A DNA stretch of 21,233 nt, from contig JAFTRB010000227.1 in assembly GCA_017462445.1 (NCBI GenBank), forward strand, positions 1-21,233, written 5' to 3'. Origin of the DNA: Clostridia bacterium (GTDB lineage Bacteria; Bacillota_A; Clostridia; Oscillospirales; CAG-272). Positions within the stretch are counted from its first letter, which is position 1; each line of letters opens with the position of its first letter. Shown here piece by piece: positions 7,488-15,608 of this stretch. The position numbers were made by a program, and so were the translations under genes. Below the pieces are notes generated by a model that saw nothing but the letters and a program-made list of their open reading frames with translations, had not been told where the DNA came from and ran no database searches.

Positions 7488-8837
7488 ATGGGAAAATATT
7501 TTGGCACAGACGGCTACCGAGGCAGGGCGGGAGAGAGCCTCAGCGCGGATATGGCATACCGCCTCGGGCGCATCCTCGGCGGTCTTTACAAGAGGGAAAA
7601 AGAAAAATGCAGGGCGGTTATCGGCAAGGATACCAGGCTGTCAAGCTATATGCTTGAATATGCTATGGCATCGGGGCTTGCCGCCTCGGGGGCAGATGTC
7701 TATATGCTCCATGTCTGTACTACCCCGACGGTTGCATATGTAACGCGCAGCGAGGGCTTTGACATTGGGGTGATGATATCGGCAAGCCACAACCCCTTCT
7801 ATGATAACGGAATAAAGCTTATCTCTCCAAGCGGAGAGAAAATCGATGACGGGCTGATTGAGGAGCTTGAGGAGCTTATGGATTCGTCCGCTCTACCCAA
7901 GCCAGGAAGCGGTCCTGATATCGGAAGAATTGTTGACCACTCCGCCGGCAGAAACCGATATATGGGCTATCTTCTCTCCAATTCCACCCACTCCTTCAAG
8001 GGAAAAAGAATTATCCTGGACTGCGCAAACGGCGGCGGCTGGATGATTGCTCCCGCCGTATTCAACGCCCTGGGGGCAAAGGTAATTACAATCGGGACAG
8101 AGCCGGACGGAGTAAATATAAATAACGGTGTCGGCTCAACGCATATCGACTCGCTCAGGGAAAGGGTGCTTAAGGAGGGCTACGATATCGGGCTCGCACT
8201 CGACGGTGACGGAGACAGGTGCATTGCGGTTGACGAGATGGGGCGGGAGGTAAACGGAGACAAAATAATGTACATTCTCGCAAAAAGGCTGAAAAGAGAG
8301 GGGCGTCTCTTTGGCAACAAAGTCATAACAACGGTTATGTCCAACCTCGGACTTTATAGAGCGTTAAGGAGAGAGAAAATCGACTTTGAAAGCACGCAGG
8401 TCGGAGACCGATATGTATATGAAAGAATGCGCGAGGGCGGCTTCTCGCTCGGGGGCGAGCAATCGGGGCATATCATTCTCTCTCAGTATTCAACCACGGG
8501 TGACGGCATTCTCACCGGAATAAAGCTTATCGAGACGCTTATCGAGGAAAAGGCAAGCCTATGCGAGGTGGCGGACGAGGTAGCGATGCTCCCACAGGTA
8601 ACACTGAGCCTGCCGGTTAAGGAGAAGGGGATCATAAGAAGCGAGCGCGTGCTGGAGGAAAAGGCGCGTAGAGAGAGCGACCTTAGCGAGGAGGGACGGA
8701 TAATTCTCCGCGAAAGCGGCACCGAGGAGGTAGTACGGATAATGGTGGAGGCAGAGAGCGAGAAACAGGCGAATGAAATCGCAGAGAGGCTTCGGGCGGT
8801 TATAGAGAGCGAGGATAAAAATGCTACCAGAAAGTAA
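7488..8837 (+). CDS. glmM: Phosphoglucosamine mutase-like phosphohexomutase
   Basis: This 449-residue alpha-D-phosphohexomutase most resembles GlmM, which converts glucosamine-6-phosphate to glucosamine-1-phosphate for UDP-GlcNAc and peptidoglycan synthesis. The N-terminal KYFGTDGYRG is typical of GlmM. The active-site phosphoserine is S100 in ISASHNP, the Mg-binding loop is DGDGDR at 239-244, the sugar-binding loop is GGEQSGH at 322-328, and the phosphate-binding loop is RESGTEEVVRIMVE near 408, where most GlmM proteins have a Pro after the Glu. I chose the ATG at 7488 because AAGGAG lies at 7477-7482; the TTG at 7449 would add 13 unsupported residues. The last 17 bp overlap the acyltransferase gene, so the two are translationally coupled. 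A phosphomannomutase role cannot be excluded. Confidence 0.88.
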   Translation: MGKYFGTDGYRGRAGESLSADMAYRLGRILGGLYKREKEKCRAVIGKDTRLSSYMLEYAMASGLAASGADVYMLHVCTTPTVAYVTRSEGFDIGVMISASHNPFYDNGIKLISPSGEKIDDGLIEELEELMDSSALPKPGSGPDIGRIVDHSAGRNRYMGYLLSNSTHSFKGKRIILDCANGGGWMIAPAVFNALGAKVITIGTEPDGVNINNGVGSTHIDSLRERVLKEGYDIGLALDGDGDRCIAVDEMGREVNGDKIMYILAKRLKREGRLFGNKVITTVMSNLGLYRALRREKIDFESTQVGDRYVYERMREGGFSLGGEQSGHIILSQYSTTGDGILTGIKLIETLIEEKASLCEVADEVAMLPQVTLSLPVKEKGIIRSERVLEEKARRESDLSEEGRIILRESGTEEVVRIMVEAESEKQANEIAERLRAVIESEDKNATRK

Positions 8838-9462
8838 AGAATTATTTGCAAATCCCGACACAAGTCTACTCTATGACAGGATACTTTCCTACAACCGCCC
8901 CTGGGATATTCTGGAGAGCCTGAAGGAGATAATTTTTAACACGGGGTGCCATCTTCCCCAGGAGAAATACCACAAATACGGAGAGTCCATCTGGATAAGC
9001 AGACGGGCAAGAGTCTCCGAGCTTGCCACTATTCACGGCCCGACAATAATAATGGAGGGGTCGGATATCCGCCCGGGCGCATTTATCCGCGGCGGTGTGC
9101 TTGTAGGGAGGGGCTGCGTCGTCGGCAACTCTACCGAGATAAAGAATTCCATTCTCTTTGACAGGGTTCAGGCTCCCCACTTCAATTATGTGGGGGACTC
9201 GATTTTAGGTTATCGGGCGCATCTTGGCGCAGGCGCTGTCACCTCAAATGTAAAAAGCGACAGGACGCCGATAAGCATAGCCACCCCCGAGGGCAGGATA
9301 GAGACGGGAAGGAAGAAGCTGGGAGCTATTCTCGGCGACTCGGTGGAGGTAGGCTGCGGCGCCGTGCTTTGCCCCGGCGCGATCGTCGGCAGGGACAGCA
9401 TAATATATCCGCTATGCCGCGTGCGCGGCGTTGTCGGGGAGGGCATTAGAGTAAAGAGCTAG
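8821..9462 (+). CDS. GlmU-like left-handed beta-helix acyltransferase
   Basis: This 213-residue protein consists of a short N-terminal helical segment (1 to about 55) followed by hexapeptide repeats of a left-handed beta-helix. It lacks the nucleotidyltransferase domain of full GlmU. The segment VGNSTEIKNSI then PHFNYVGDSILG then HLGAGAVTSNV parallels the GlmU acetyltransferase site, and H120 aligns with the GlmU catalytic histidine of the motif (G)HLxYxGD. The likely reaction is acetyl transfer to a hexosamine-1-phosphate, consistent with the glmM-like gene that overlaps it by 17 bp. GAGG at 8811-8814 inside the upstream gene serves as ribosome site. The stop is TAG, which shows amber is a normal stop here. 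Annotations often call such proteins UDP-GlcNAc pyrophosphorylase, but no such catalytic domain is present. Confidence 0.8.
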   Translation: MLPESKELFANPDTSLLYDRILSYNRPWDILESLKEIIFNTGCHLPQEKYHKYGESIWISRRARVSELATIHGPTIIMEGSDIRPGAFIRGGVLVGRGCVVGNSTEIKNSILFDRVQAPHFNYVGDSILGYRAHLGAGAVTSNVKSDRTPISIATPEGRIETGRKKLGAILGDSVEVGCGAVLCPGAIVGRDSIIYPLCRVRGVVGEGIRVKS

Positions 9463-9513
9463 TCCGACCGATGCCGCGCCATACGGAAAATCCCCCTCTG
9501 CAAAAGCGCTCAG

Positions 9514-9606
9514 CTTATCTGCCGCTTGCATTTCAACTTATCTGCAACTTATCTGCCGCTTACATTTATGCTTATCTGCCGCATAGCTAATCAGCCGCTT
9601 GCATTT
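9514..9606. repeat. Degenerate direct repeats upstream of trpS
   Basis: Copies of a 20-bp unit CTTATCTGCCGCTTGCATTT start at 9514, 9548 (one mismatch) and 9571 (diverged 3' half). A short copy occurs at 9537-9547, and a partial copy ending GCCGCTTGCATTT at 9594-9606. They end six bases before the trpS -35 box. There is no open coding frame of interest here. Confidence 0.8.
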
Positions 9607-9611
9607 ACCCC

Positions 9612-9640
9612 TTGACAAACCTACCGATAGGTGATAAAAT
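9612..9640 (+). promoter_or_regulatory. Promoter of trpS with palindrome in the spacer
   Basis: TTGACA (9612-9617), a 17-bp spacer and TAAAAT (9635-9640) with TGA directly before the -10 form a near-consensus promoter. The spacer holds a dyad ACCTA-CCGA-TAGGT (9619-9632) lying between the two boxes, the position of many repressor operators. The leader to the start codon is only about 30 bases, too short for a T-box. Confidence 0.8.
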
Positions 9641-9679
9641 ATTTTATTATATTATGAAAACCATCAGAAAGGCTATAAA

Positions 9680-10678
9680 ATGGCGGATAATGCAATGAAA
9701 ACGGTCTTTTCCGGTGTTCAGCCCTCCGGAAACCTGACCATAGGAAATTATCTGGGCGCAATAAAGAACTTCACACGCTTCAGCGAGGAATACAAGACCT
9801 TCTACTGTGTCGTTGACCTCCACGCAATAACGGTAAGACAGGTGCCCGCAGATCTCAGGAGAAGAACCTACGAGACTCTTGCCCTCTACATGGCTTGCGG
9901 TCTTGACGAAAAGAAGAATACCCTCTTCGTTCAATCCCAGGTTCCCCAGCACGCAGAGCTTGGCTGGATACTCGACTGCTATACAATGTTCGGCGAGCTT
10001 TCGCGTATGACACAGTTCAAGGACAAGAGCGCAAAAAACGCATCCAACATCAATGCGGGGCTCTTCACATACCCCACCCTGATGGCGGCGGATATCCTTC
10101 TGTACCAGACCGATATAGGTCCAACCGGCATAGACCAGTAGCAGCACATAGAGCTTGCAAGGGATATAGCCCTCCGCTTCAACCAGCTCTACTCCGACAC
10201 CTTCCGCATACCCGAGCCGTATATCCCCACCGACACGATGAAGATCATGTCCCTGCAGGAGCCCACCGCAAAGATGTCCAAGTCTGACCCTAACCCGATG
10301 GCTGTGGTCTATATCCTTGACTCCAAGGATGACATTATGCGCAAGTTCAAGAGGGCTGTGACCGACTCCGAGACAGAGGTAAGATATTCCGAAGATAAGC
10401 CCGGCGTATCCAATCTTATGACCATCTACCGCGCCTTCACGGGCAAGAGCTTTGAGGAAATAGAGCGCGAGTTTGCAGGGCTTGGCTACGGCGACTTCAA
10501 GCTGGCGGTTGGCGAGGCGTGCGCTGACGGACTCGCCCATGTAAGGGAGGAGTTTGCAAGGCTTATTGCAGACAAGGCGCACCTTGAGGCGGTAATGCGC
10601 GCGGGAGCCGAGGAGGCCTTCGGCTACGCAAGGCGTACAATGAGCAAGGTAAGAAGAAAGATTGGCTTCGTCGGCTAA
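9680..10678 (+). pseudogene. trpS: Tryptophanyl-tRNA synthetase interrupted by in-frame TAG
   Basis: The reading frame encodes a full-length class Ic TrpRS of 332 codons (usual bacterial length about 330), except that codon 154 (10139-10141) is TAG. The enzyme charges tRNA-Trp. The frame is intact on both sides: before the stop are the HIGH-like TIGN motif at 20-23 and [14 protein letters not shown]; after it come QHIELARDIALRFN, then KMSKS at 198-202 and PGVSNLMTIY. Most TrpRS proteins read G-x-D-Q-K-Q-H at this point, so the change is AAG to TAG, one base, at a conserved lysine beside the active site. An ATG at 10238 opens the second half but has no ribosome site. As drawn the product would be a 153-residue inactive fragment. 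Possible explanations are an assembly or sequencing error, a decayed second copy, or amber suppression. AGAAAGG at 9666-9672 supports the start. Confidence 0.85.
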
Positions 10679-10694
10679 GATATAGCTTAAGAGA

Positions 10695-10728
10695 AAAGGA
10701 CGGGAGGCTCTCACGCATCTCGTCCTTT
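10695..10728 (+). terminator. Hairpin after trpS
   Basis: AAAGGACG and CGTCCTTT form an 8-bp stem 16 bases after the trpS stop codon, followed by GATAATTTG. The U-run is weak, so it may act together with the stronger hairpin at 10789-10824. Confidence 0.5.
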
Positions 10729-10788
10729 GATAATTTGTAATGCAAGCAATTGTTTACATAATTCAGGCGATAATTTAACACGCTAATA

Positions 10789-10824
10789 GGGGTTGCCCGT
10801 GGGCAGCCCCCATTTTTATTTTTC
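10789..10824 (+). terminator. Intrinsic terminator between convergent trpS and germination genes
   Basis: GGGGTTGCCC (10789-10798) and GGGCAGCCCC (10801-10810) form a long GC-rich stem that is followed by ATTTTTATTTTT. Read on the + strand it is a strong terminator for trpS. On the - strand the same hairpin lies just after the stop codon of the germination gene but lacks a U-run there. The T-tract overlaps the end of that gene. Confidence 0.8.
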
Positions 10825-12261
10825 GCTTCTCTGCGCGGCTGCGCCCCCTTCGCTCTCGCCGCTGTCGCCCACATCGCTTTTCTTAAGCCGTAACACAAGC
10901 CTCTTCATCGCTCCCCAATCAAAGGGAATAAGCGGATAGAGATAATGCCTTTTGCCTGTAACCGTGGTGTTGGTGGCAACGAGGAATATGAAGACCAGCA
11001 AGCCGAGCAGAAGCCCCCAAATGCCGAAGGCATAGACAAGAAGAAGGATTATCACGCGGATAAACTTGAAGGCATAGCCAAGCTCCACATTCTGCTGAGC
11101 GAAGTTGGCAATCGCGATAAACGCCATATAGAGAATGACATCGGCACAGAGCCAGCCCACCTGTACGGCAAAGTCACCGAGGATAAGCGCACCCACCACA
11201 GAAAGAGAGTTTGATAGCATATCCGGCGTATTCATGGAGGCAATCTTAAGTCCGTCTATTGCCAGCTCAACAAGAAGCAGCTGAAGAATGATGGGCAGTG
11301 CCCCCGGGTCATCGGGAATTAAAAAGCGCAGGAAATCGGGCAGCGCGTCGGCATACTCGAGGTAGAGATACCAAAGCGGTGTTGCCACGACAGACAGAAG
11401 GAGTATGACCGTTCGCACAAGCCTCAGATATGTGCCGGTCAGGGGCGGAAAATAGAAGTCATCGGTCTGCTGGATAAAGGCAAAAATAGATGTCGGTAAA
11501 ATCATAACCTGCGGCGTGGTGTCGCAGATAAGGAGTATACTCCCCTCCAGAACCTGGCTGGAGGCGGTGTCGGGCCGCTCGGTGAGCCTGATCTTCGGGA
11601 AGGGATTGAGCCAGCCCCTCTTAATCAGGCTCTCCGCCAAGGACTGGTATCCCAGGGTAAGGCTATCGGGGCGAAGGGCGGCAAGCTTCCCCGCAATCAA
11701 ATCAATTGTCTGCCTGTCCGCCACCCCGTCCATATAGCACATAACCACATCGGTAGCGGAGGAGCCGCCCAGATTGAAGTGGCGCATTCTGAGCCTTGGG
11801 TCCCTTATCCTGCGCCTGATGAGGGCGGTGTTCATAACGAGAGTTTCAACAAAGCCGTCTCTTGCCCCCTGCATAACTCTGTCGGTGTCAGGCTCGGCGG
11901 TAGTCCTTGCAGGGTATGTCCTGGCATCAACGAGTATAGCCATTGCACCAAAGCTCTGTCCAAGAACACAGGCCTGCCCCGACAAAACAGCCCTGACCAG
12001 GGTTGGTATCTCACAGCTCAGCTCGACCTCCACATAGGGAAGCCTGGCGGCAACATACTCGGCACTGCCGCTTTCATCCATAGTCATCAGCGTCTGCATA
12101 ACCCTCTGCATCTCGCCATCCTTGGTAAAGCCGTCTATATAAAAGAAGCATAGATCCTCGCCACCGACATGCAGATGGCGCTCTATAATATCAAAGCTCT
12201 CGGTGGCAAATAATGCCCCGCGAAGCCTTGTAACATTTTCACTGTGTTTTTCTCCCAGCAT
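10816..12261 (-). CDS. GerA-family spore germination protein (SpoVAF/GerAA-like)
   Basis: This 481-residue protein belongs to the GerA family, which sits in the inner spore membrane and takes part in germinant sensing or ion and DPA release. A soluble N-terminal region of about 280 residues contains the signatures GARDGFVETLVMNTALIRRR (131-150) and SSATDVVMCY. The segment LPTSIFAFIQQTDDFYFPPL precedes hydrophobic segments at about 282-302, 321-343, 352-385 and 400-430. The tail is polar and acidic. The ATG at 12261 follows a GGGAGG site; the longer frame to 12369 has none. No GerAB or GerAC partner and no other spoVA gene is adjacent, so it stands alone. The wording of the N-terminal motifs looks closer to SpoVAF than to receptor GerAA subunits, but I cannot confirm that without alignment. 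Confidence 0.85.
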   Translation of the reverse strand: MLGEKHSENVTRLRGALFATESFDIIERHLHVGGEDLCFFYIDGFTKDGEMQRVMQTLMTMDESGSAEYVAARLPYVEVELSCEIPTLVRAVLSGQACVLGQSFGAMAILVDARTYPARTTAEPDTDRVMQGARDGFVETLVMNTALIRRRIRDPRLRMRHFNLGGSSATDVVMCYMDGVADRQTIDLIAGKLAALRPDSLTLGYQSLAESLIKRGWLNPFPKIRLTERPDTASSQVLEGSILLICDTTPQVMILPTSIFAFIQQTDDFYFPPLTGTYLRLVRTVILLLSVVATPLWYLYLEYADALPDFLRFLIPDDPGALPIILQLLLVELAIDGLKIASMNTPDMLSNSLSVVGALILGDFAVQVGWLCADVILYMAFIAIANFAQQNVELGYAFKFIRVIILLLVYAFGIWGLLLGLLVFIFLVATNTTVTGKRHYLYPLIPFDWGAMKRLVLRLKKSDVGDSGESEGGAAAQRSEK

Positions 12262-12397
12262 AGTCCCTCCCTGTGTTAATATTCCCCTTCGGTTCAAAAA
12301 TATACCTCTGCCGCATAAATGTAAATAATTATTGTCATAAATCAAGAATGCCCTGTTTTTTCTTGACACGGGTCCTGATTATTATTTGCAATCCTTA

Positions 12398-12426
12398 TTG
12401 ACTTACCCGATGTTCTGTGATAAAAT
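12398..12426 (+). promoter_or_regulatory. Promoter of the TIM-barrel isomerase gene
   Basis: TTGACT (12398-12403), a 17-bp spacer and TAAAAT (12421-12426) preceded by TGA form a near-consensus promoter, 30 bp before the ATG at 12456. Confidence 0.82.
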
Positions 12427-12455
12427 ATAGAAAAAAGCCCCCAGGGGAGGAATAT

Positions 12456-13328
12456 ATGAATATTGGAATTATTCCCTATTATATTTTGAAATACGGCTAC
12501 GAAGAGGGTGGAAGAAGGATGCTCGCCCACGGCTTTGAATATCTGGATTTCAACCTGTATGCCAACACCGACTCCGAGCTTTATAGGAACATGGGCGAGG
12601 AGTTTATTCGCGACTGCGAGATGTACAGAGATAAGCTCACGGGCGGAGGCATCAGGATAAATCAGATTCACGGCCCCTGGCGCTGGCCCTCTCAGGATGG
12701 AACAGAGGAAGACAGAGCCGAGAGGTTTGAGAAAATGAGCCGCGCAACCATAGCCGCGGGTATTCTCGGCGCTAAATACATAGCCCTTCACCCGATCATG
12801 CCCTTTGGCTATGACTCGCCAGAGCAGCCCGAGGAGCAGTTCAGGCTGAATGTGGAGTTCTTCTCCCGTCTTGCCAGCGTTGCCGAGGAGAATGATGTTA
12901 TAATCTGCCTTGAAAATATGCCCTTCTCAAATCTTCCCACGGCGTCCATAAGCTCAATTTTAAGAATTGTAAGAGAAGTCAACCACCCAAATCTTCGGGT
13001 TTGCCTTGACACAGGTCACGCAAATATAGTAAAGCCCGACTCGGCGGAGGCTGTCCGCCTTGTGGGAAAGGAGCTGCTTATGATGCTCCACATTCACGAT
13101 AATATGGGTGACAGGGACAGCCATCTTCCGCCCGCCCTAGGCTATGGCACGATCGACTGGGAGGAGTTCGCCACCGCCTTGGCGGAGATCGGCTTTGACG
13201 GCGTTCTCTCGCTGGAAACGCATGTTGACGAGATGACATTTGCCGAGGAGGAGCGCGAGCAAAGGGAGCTTGCCCTCGCGGAAAGAGCAAAATGGCTTGC
13301 CGGACTTGTTGACAAAAAGCGCGCCTGA
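12456..13328 (+). CDS. Sugar phosphate isomerase/epimerase-like TIM barrel
   Basis: This 290-residue protein is of the xylose isomerase-like/AP endonuclease 2 superfamily, whose members are metal-dependent sugar isomerases, epimerases, dehydratases or endonucleases. The divalent metal ligands of the fold are visible: E153 in ICLENMP, D185 and H188 in CLDTGHAN, H214 in LHIHDN, and E254 in SLETH. QIHGPW at 70-75 and ALHP at 110-113 supply the usual substrate-side histidines. There is no signal peptide, so it is cytoplasmic. The ATG at 12456 follows GGGGAGG at 12444-12450; the in-frame GTG at 12417 lies upstream of the -10 box and is unlikely. The gene is single, divergent from the germination gene and convergent with the U32 gene. 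Substrate unknown. Confidence 0.85.
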   Translation: MNIGIIPYYILKYGYEEGGRRMLAHGFEYLDFNLYANTDSELYRNMGEEFIRDCEMYRDKLTGGGIRINQIHGPWRWPSQDGTEEDRAERFEKMSRATIAAGILGAKYIALHPIMPFGYDSPEQPEEQFRLNVEFFSRLASVAEENDVIICLENMPFSNLPTASISSILRIVREVNHPNLRVCLDTGHANIVKPDSAEAVRLVGKELLMMLHIHDNMGDRDSHLPPALGYGTIDWEEFATALAEIGFDGVLSLETHVDEMTFAEEEREQRELALAERAKWLAGLVDKKRA

Positions 13329-13435
13329 GTCCGCCCCCTATAACCCGACCTCATAGCCTCACCGTGAGCAAAACCGCGATCATTCATACCCACAATCGGG
13401 ATTAGCTCATATATATTATTACCATTTTATTTGTA

Positions 13436-13496
13436 TAAAAAGGGCTGACTCGGCGCGAAAACCGTGTCAGCCTTTTAATTTGCTTTTATTTTTTTG
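13436..13496. terminator. Bidirectional terminator between convergent genes
   Basis: AAAAGGGCTGAC pairs with GTCAGCCTTTT (13466-13476) across a 16-base loop. T-rich sequence follows on the + strand, and TTTT precedes it on the reverse reading, so it can end transcripts of both the isomerase gene and the U32 gene. The run TTTTATTTTTTT at 13484-13495 overlaps the U32 stop codon. Confidence 0.8.
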
Positions 13497-15546
13497 CAGT
13501 CTCCCGTCTGCCCATTCGGCGGAAGGGTATCTCCCTCGGCGGAGCAGACCTTTTTTCATACAGAGTCAGAAGCCGTCCTGCCAAGGGCGCCCCCTCGACA
13601 GTGAAGAGAAGATGCTCGCCAAAGCTCCCTCTTCCGCCAGCCGCCAAAAGCTTATCCGCCATATAGGTAAGGGCGGAATTGAAGATTATATTTCGGTGCT
13701 TGAACTCACGGCGCATCGGGAAGGCGACTCCGCGCCTGTCGGTGAGAGTAGCGCTCTCGCATTTTGAGCAGCCGAGGTTATCCTTGATGAAGCAGCGCTC
13801 GGTTATCATAAGAGGGGCTCGGCCCATCGTCATAGCTCTGCCCCCAAGCGCACGGGCAGCTCCCTCCACAAGCTCCAAGGACAAAACGCAATCAGATATT
13901 CCGAGCGAATCGAGGAGAGCAAGAGTCGAGGAGTTGCAGGCATTGAGGCGGAAATCACCAAGGCACAAAAGCCCGACCTCGCTGGCAAGAGGAAGCTGAC
14001 CGAGATTGCCGACAAGAGCATATTTTACGCCCTTATCCCTCGCAGACAAAAGCATCGAGCGAACCTCGTCTATCTCTCCCTCGGAGATGACGGGAGGAAG
14101 CATTACGCCCTGTGGCGCAAGATCGCACTCGTCAAGGCGGTAGAGAGGAAGGAAAATGGCATCAAAACCAGCAAGACGTCCCTCACTTTTCAGGACATTG
14201 TACACCTCGGGGCGGTAGAACACCGCCGTCCTGCCGAGAATGGGGTGCGGCTCATATCTTTCATTATAGCTGAAGGTCTTGACCTCATAGAGTCTTCTTT
14301 TTGTATAGTGGAAGCCCTCCAGGCTCTCCACTGCCACCCTGCGCATTCTGTTTATCTCGGCGGGCGATAAATTCAGCCCCTCGTCAAGCGAAAGCTCGAT
14401 ATCATCGGGGTCAAGCGAGAAGAAGGTGTTACCCATCTTGGCAAGCCTTGCGCGGACTCCCTCGTCACTAAGCGGCGCATTGATGGCCTCGCTTGGCATC
14501 TCACCGTAGACGCTCGCCACATACCCCTCGGGATGGCGGAGAGAAAGCATAGCCCTCTGACCTCTTTTTATCACCGCTTTGGCTGTTAATTTAACACGGT
14601 CGGGGGTGAAGTCGCCGCCCTCGAGCCTTTTTGACGCCTCCTTGTCCTCCTCGGAGCGCACTCCAAGCATTCCTTTATCCTGTATTTTGCCGGTAAAGTA
14701 GCCGTCGGTGAAGCCGCCGCGCGAGAAGGCGTCACGAAGCCTGCGCGCTTCCTCCCCACTTGCATTCCTGTGGCTATCCAGAAGAGCGCGATAGATTTTT
14801 GTAACAGTATAGACATAGTCCGGCGACTTCATTCGCCCCTCGATCTTCAGGCTGCTGACACCCGACTCGATAAGCTCGGTGATATGGTCGGCAAGAGACA
14901 GGTCGGTAAGCGAGAGGATTGCCCCCTTGCCGTTATAGGGAAGCCTGCAGGGCTGGGCGCACTCGCCGCGGTTGCCACTGCGGCCGCCGAGCATGGAGGA
15001 GAAAAGACACTGCCCCGAATGGCACACGCAGAGCGCACCGTGGACAAAGACCTCAATCTCGGGCTTGCATTTTTCGGTAATTTGCCTGATATCCTCGCCG
15101 CTCGTCTCACGGGCAAGAACCACGCGACAAAGGCCAAGCGAATGCGCCATATCCGCGCCAAGCGAGTTATGCACCGACATCTGTGTTGAGGCGTGAAGCT
15201 CCATATCGGGCAGCTCGCGCCTGAGAATGCGGACCAGTCCCAGGTCGGCAACAATAAGCGCATCTACACCGACACGGTAAAGCTCAATAGCAAAATTTAC
15301 AGCGTCCGAAAGCTCGCTTTCAAGCAGTAATGTATTGACCGTCACATAGAGTCTGACTCCGTGAATATGGCAGTAGGCCGCGGCGCGGCTAATTTCCCCG
15401 ATATCAAAATTCCTGGCAAACGCCCTGGCCCCAAAGCTCTTTCCGCCAATGTAAACCGCATCGGCTCCGCCTCGAACGGCGGCAACCAGGCATTCAAAAT
15501 CACCGGCTGGGGCAAGCAGCTCGGGCAGCTTATCTTTTCTTCTCAT
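13486..15546 (-). CDS. U32 family peptidase / RNA hydroxylase-like protein
   Basis: This 686-residue protein opens with PELLAPAGDFECLVAAVRGG, the hallmark N-terminus of the U32 family. The family signature is present as EVFVHGALCVCHSGQC (165-180) followed by C196 and C200 in GECAQPC, and a further cysteine group lies near the C-terminus in CFIKDNLGCSKCE before LTDRRGVAFP. Family members were first called collagenases, but E. coli RlhA and TrhP hydroxylate cytidine 2501 of 23S rRNA and uridine 34 of tRNA, and B. subtilis relatives act in the tRNA pathway. The cysteines probably hold an iron-sulfur cluster. The length fits the longer type with a DUF3656-like middle region. The ATG follows GAGGAG with a short 3-base spacer and lies under a consensus promoter at 15580-15608. 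Confidence 0.85.
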   Translation of the reverse strand: MRRKDKLPELLAPAGDFECLVAAVRGGADAVYIGGKSFGARAFARNFDIGEISRAAAYCHIHGVRLYVTVNTLLLESELSDAVNFAIELYRVGVDALIVADLGLVRILRRELPDMELHASTQMSVHNSLGADMAHSLGLCRVVLARETSGEDIRQITEKCKPEIEVFVHGALCVCHSGQCLFSSMLGGRSGNRGECAQPCRLPYNGKGAILSLTDLSLADHITELIESGVSSLKIEGRMKSPDYVYTVTKIYRALLDSHRNASGEEARRLRDAFSRGGFTDGYFTGKIQDKGMLGVRSEEDKEASKRLEGGDFTPDRVKLTAKAVIKRGQRAMLSLRHPEGYVASVYGEMPSEAINAPLSDEGVRARLAKMGNTFFSLDPDDIELSLDEGLNLSPAEINRMRRVAVESLEGFHYTKRRLYEVKTFSYNERYEPHPILGRTAVFYRPEVYNVLKSEGRLAGFDAIFLPLYRLDECDLAPQGVMLPPVISEGEIDEVRSMLLSARDKGVKYALVGNLGQLPLASEVGLLCLGDFRLNACNSSTLALLDSLGISDCVLSLELVEGAARALGGRAMTMGRAPLMITERCFIKDNLGCSKCESATLTDRRGVAFPMRREFKHRNIIFNSALTYMADKLLAAGGRGSFGEHLLFTVEGAPLAGRLLTLYEKRSAPPREIPFRRMGRRETAKK

Positions 15547-15579
15547 ATGCTCCTCGTTTCGGTAAAGCTAGTTGCTTTA

Positions 15580-15608
15580 ATTTTAGCACAGAGAGGCATA
15601 AAAGTCAA
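15580..15608 (-). promoter_or_regulatory. Promoter of the U32 gene
   Basis: On the - strand TTGACT (15608-15603), a 17-bp spacer and TAAAAT (15585-15580), preceded by TGC, give the same near-consensus layout as three other genes here. It lies between dpaB and the U32 gene, so the U32 gene need not depend on the sporulation operon. Confidence 0.82.

Noticed and set aside
9463..9513. Readthrough extension of the acyltransferase after its TAG
   Set aside because: The following frame stays open for about 46 codons but runs into the trpS upstream repeats and has no family resemblance; the beta-helix protein already looks complete.
9641..9679. T-box or other tRNA-sensing leader for trpS
   Set aside because: Only about 30 bases separate the promoter from the start codon, and no specifier stem or T-box sequence is seen.
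10139..10141. Pyrrolysine or general amber reassignment
   Set aside because: TAG ends the acyltransferase, dpaB and sigma genes at sensible positions, and the other genes contain no in-frame TAG.
10238..10678. Separate 146-residue gene for the C-terminal half of TrpRS
   Set aside because: No ribosome site precedes the ATG, and the residues between the amber codon and this ATG are conserved TrpRS sequence in the same frame.
12262..12369. N-terminal extension of the germination protein
   Set aside because: The additional 36 residues have no ribosome site at the far start and do not resemble the family, whereas GGGAGG precedes the ATG at 12261.
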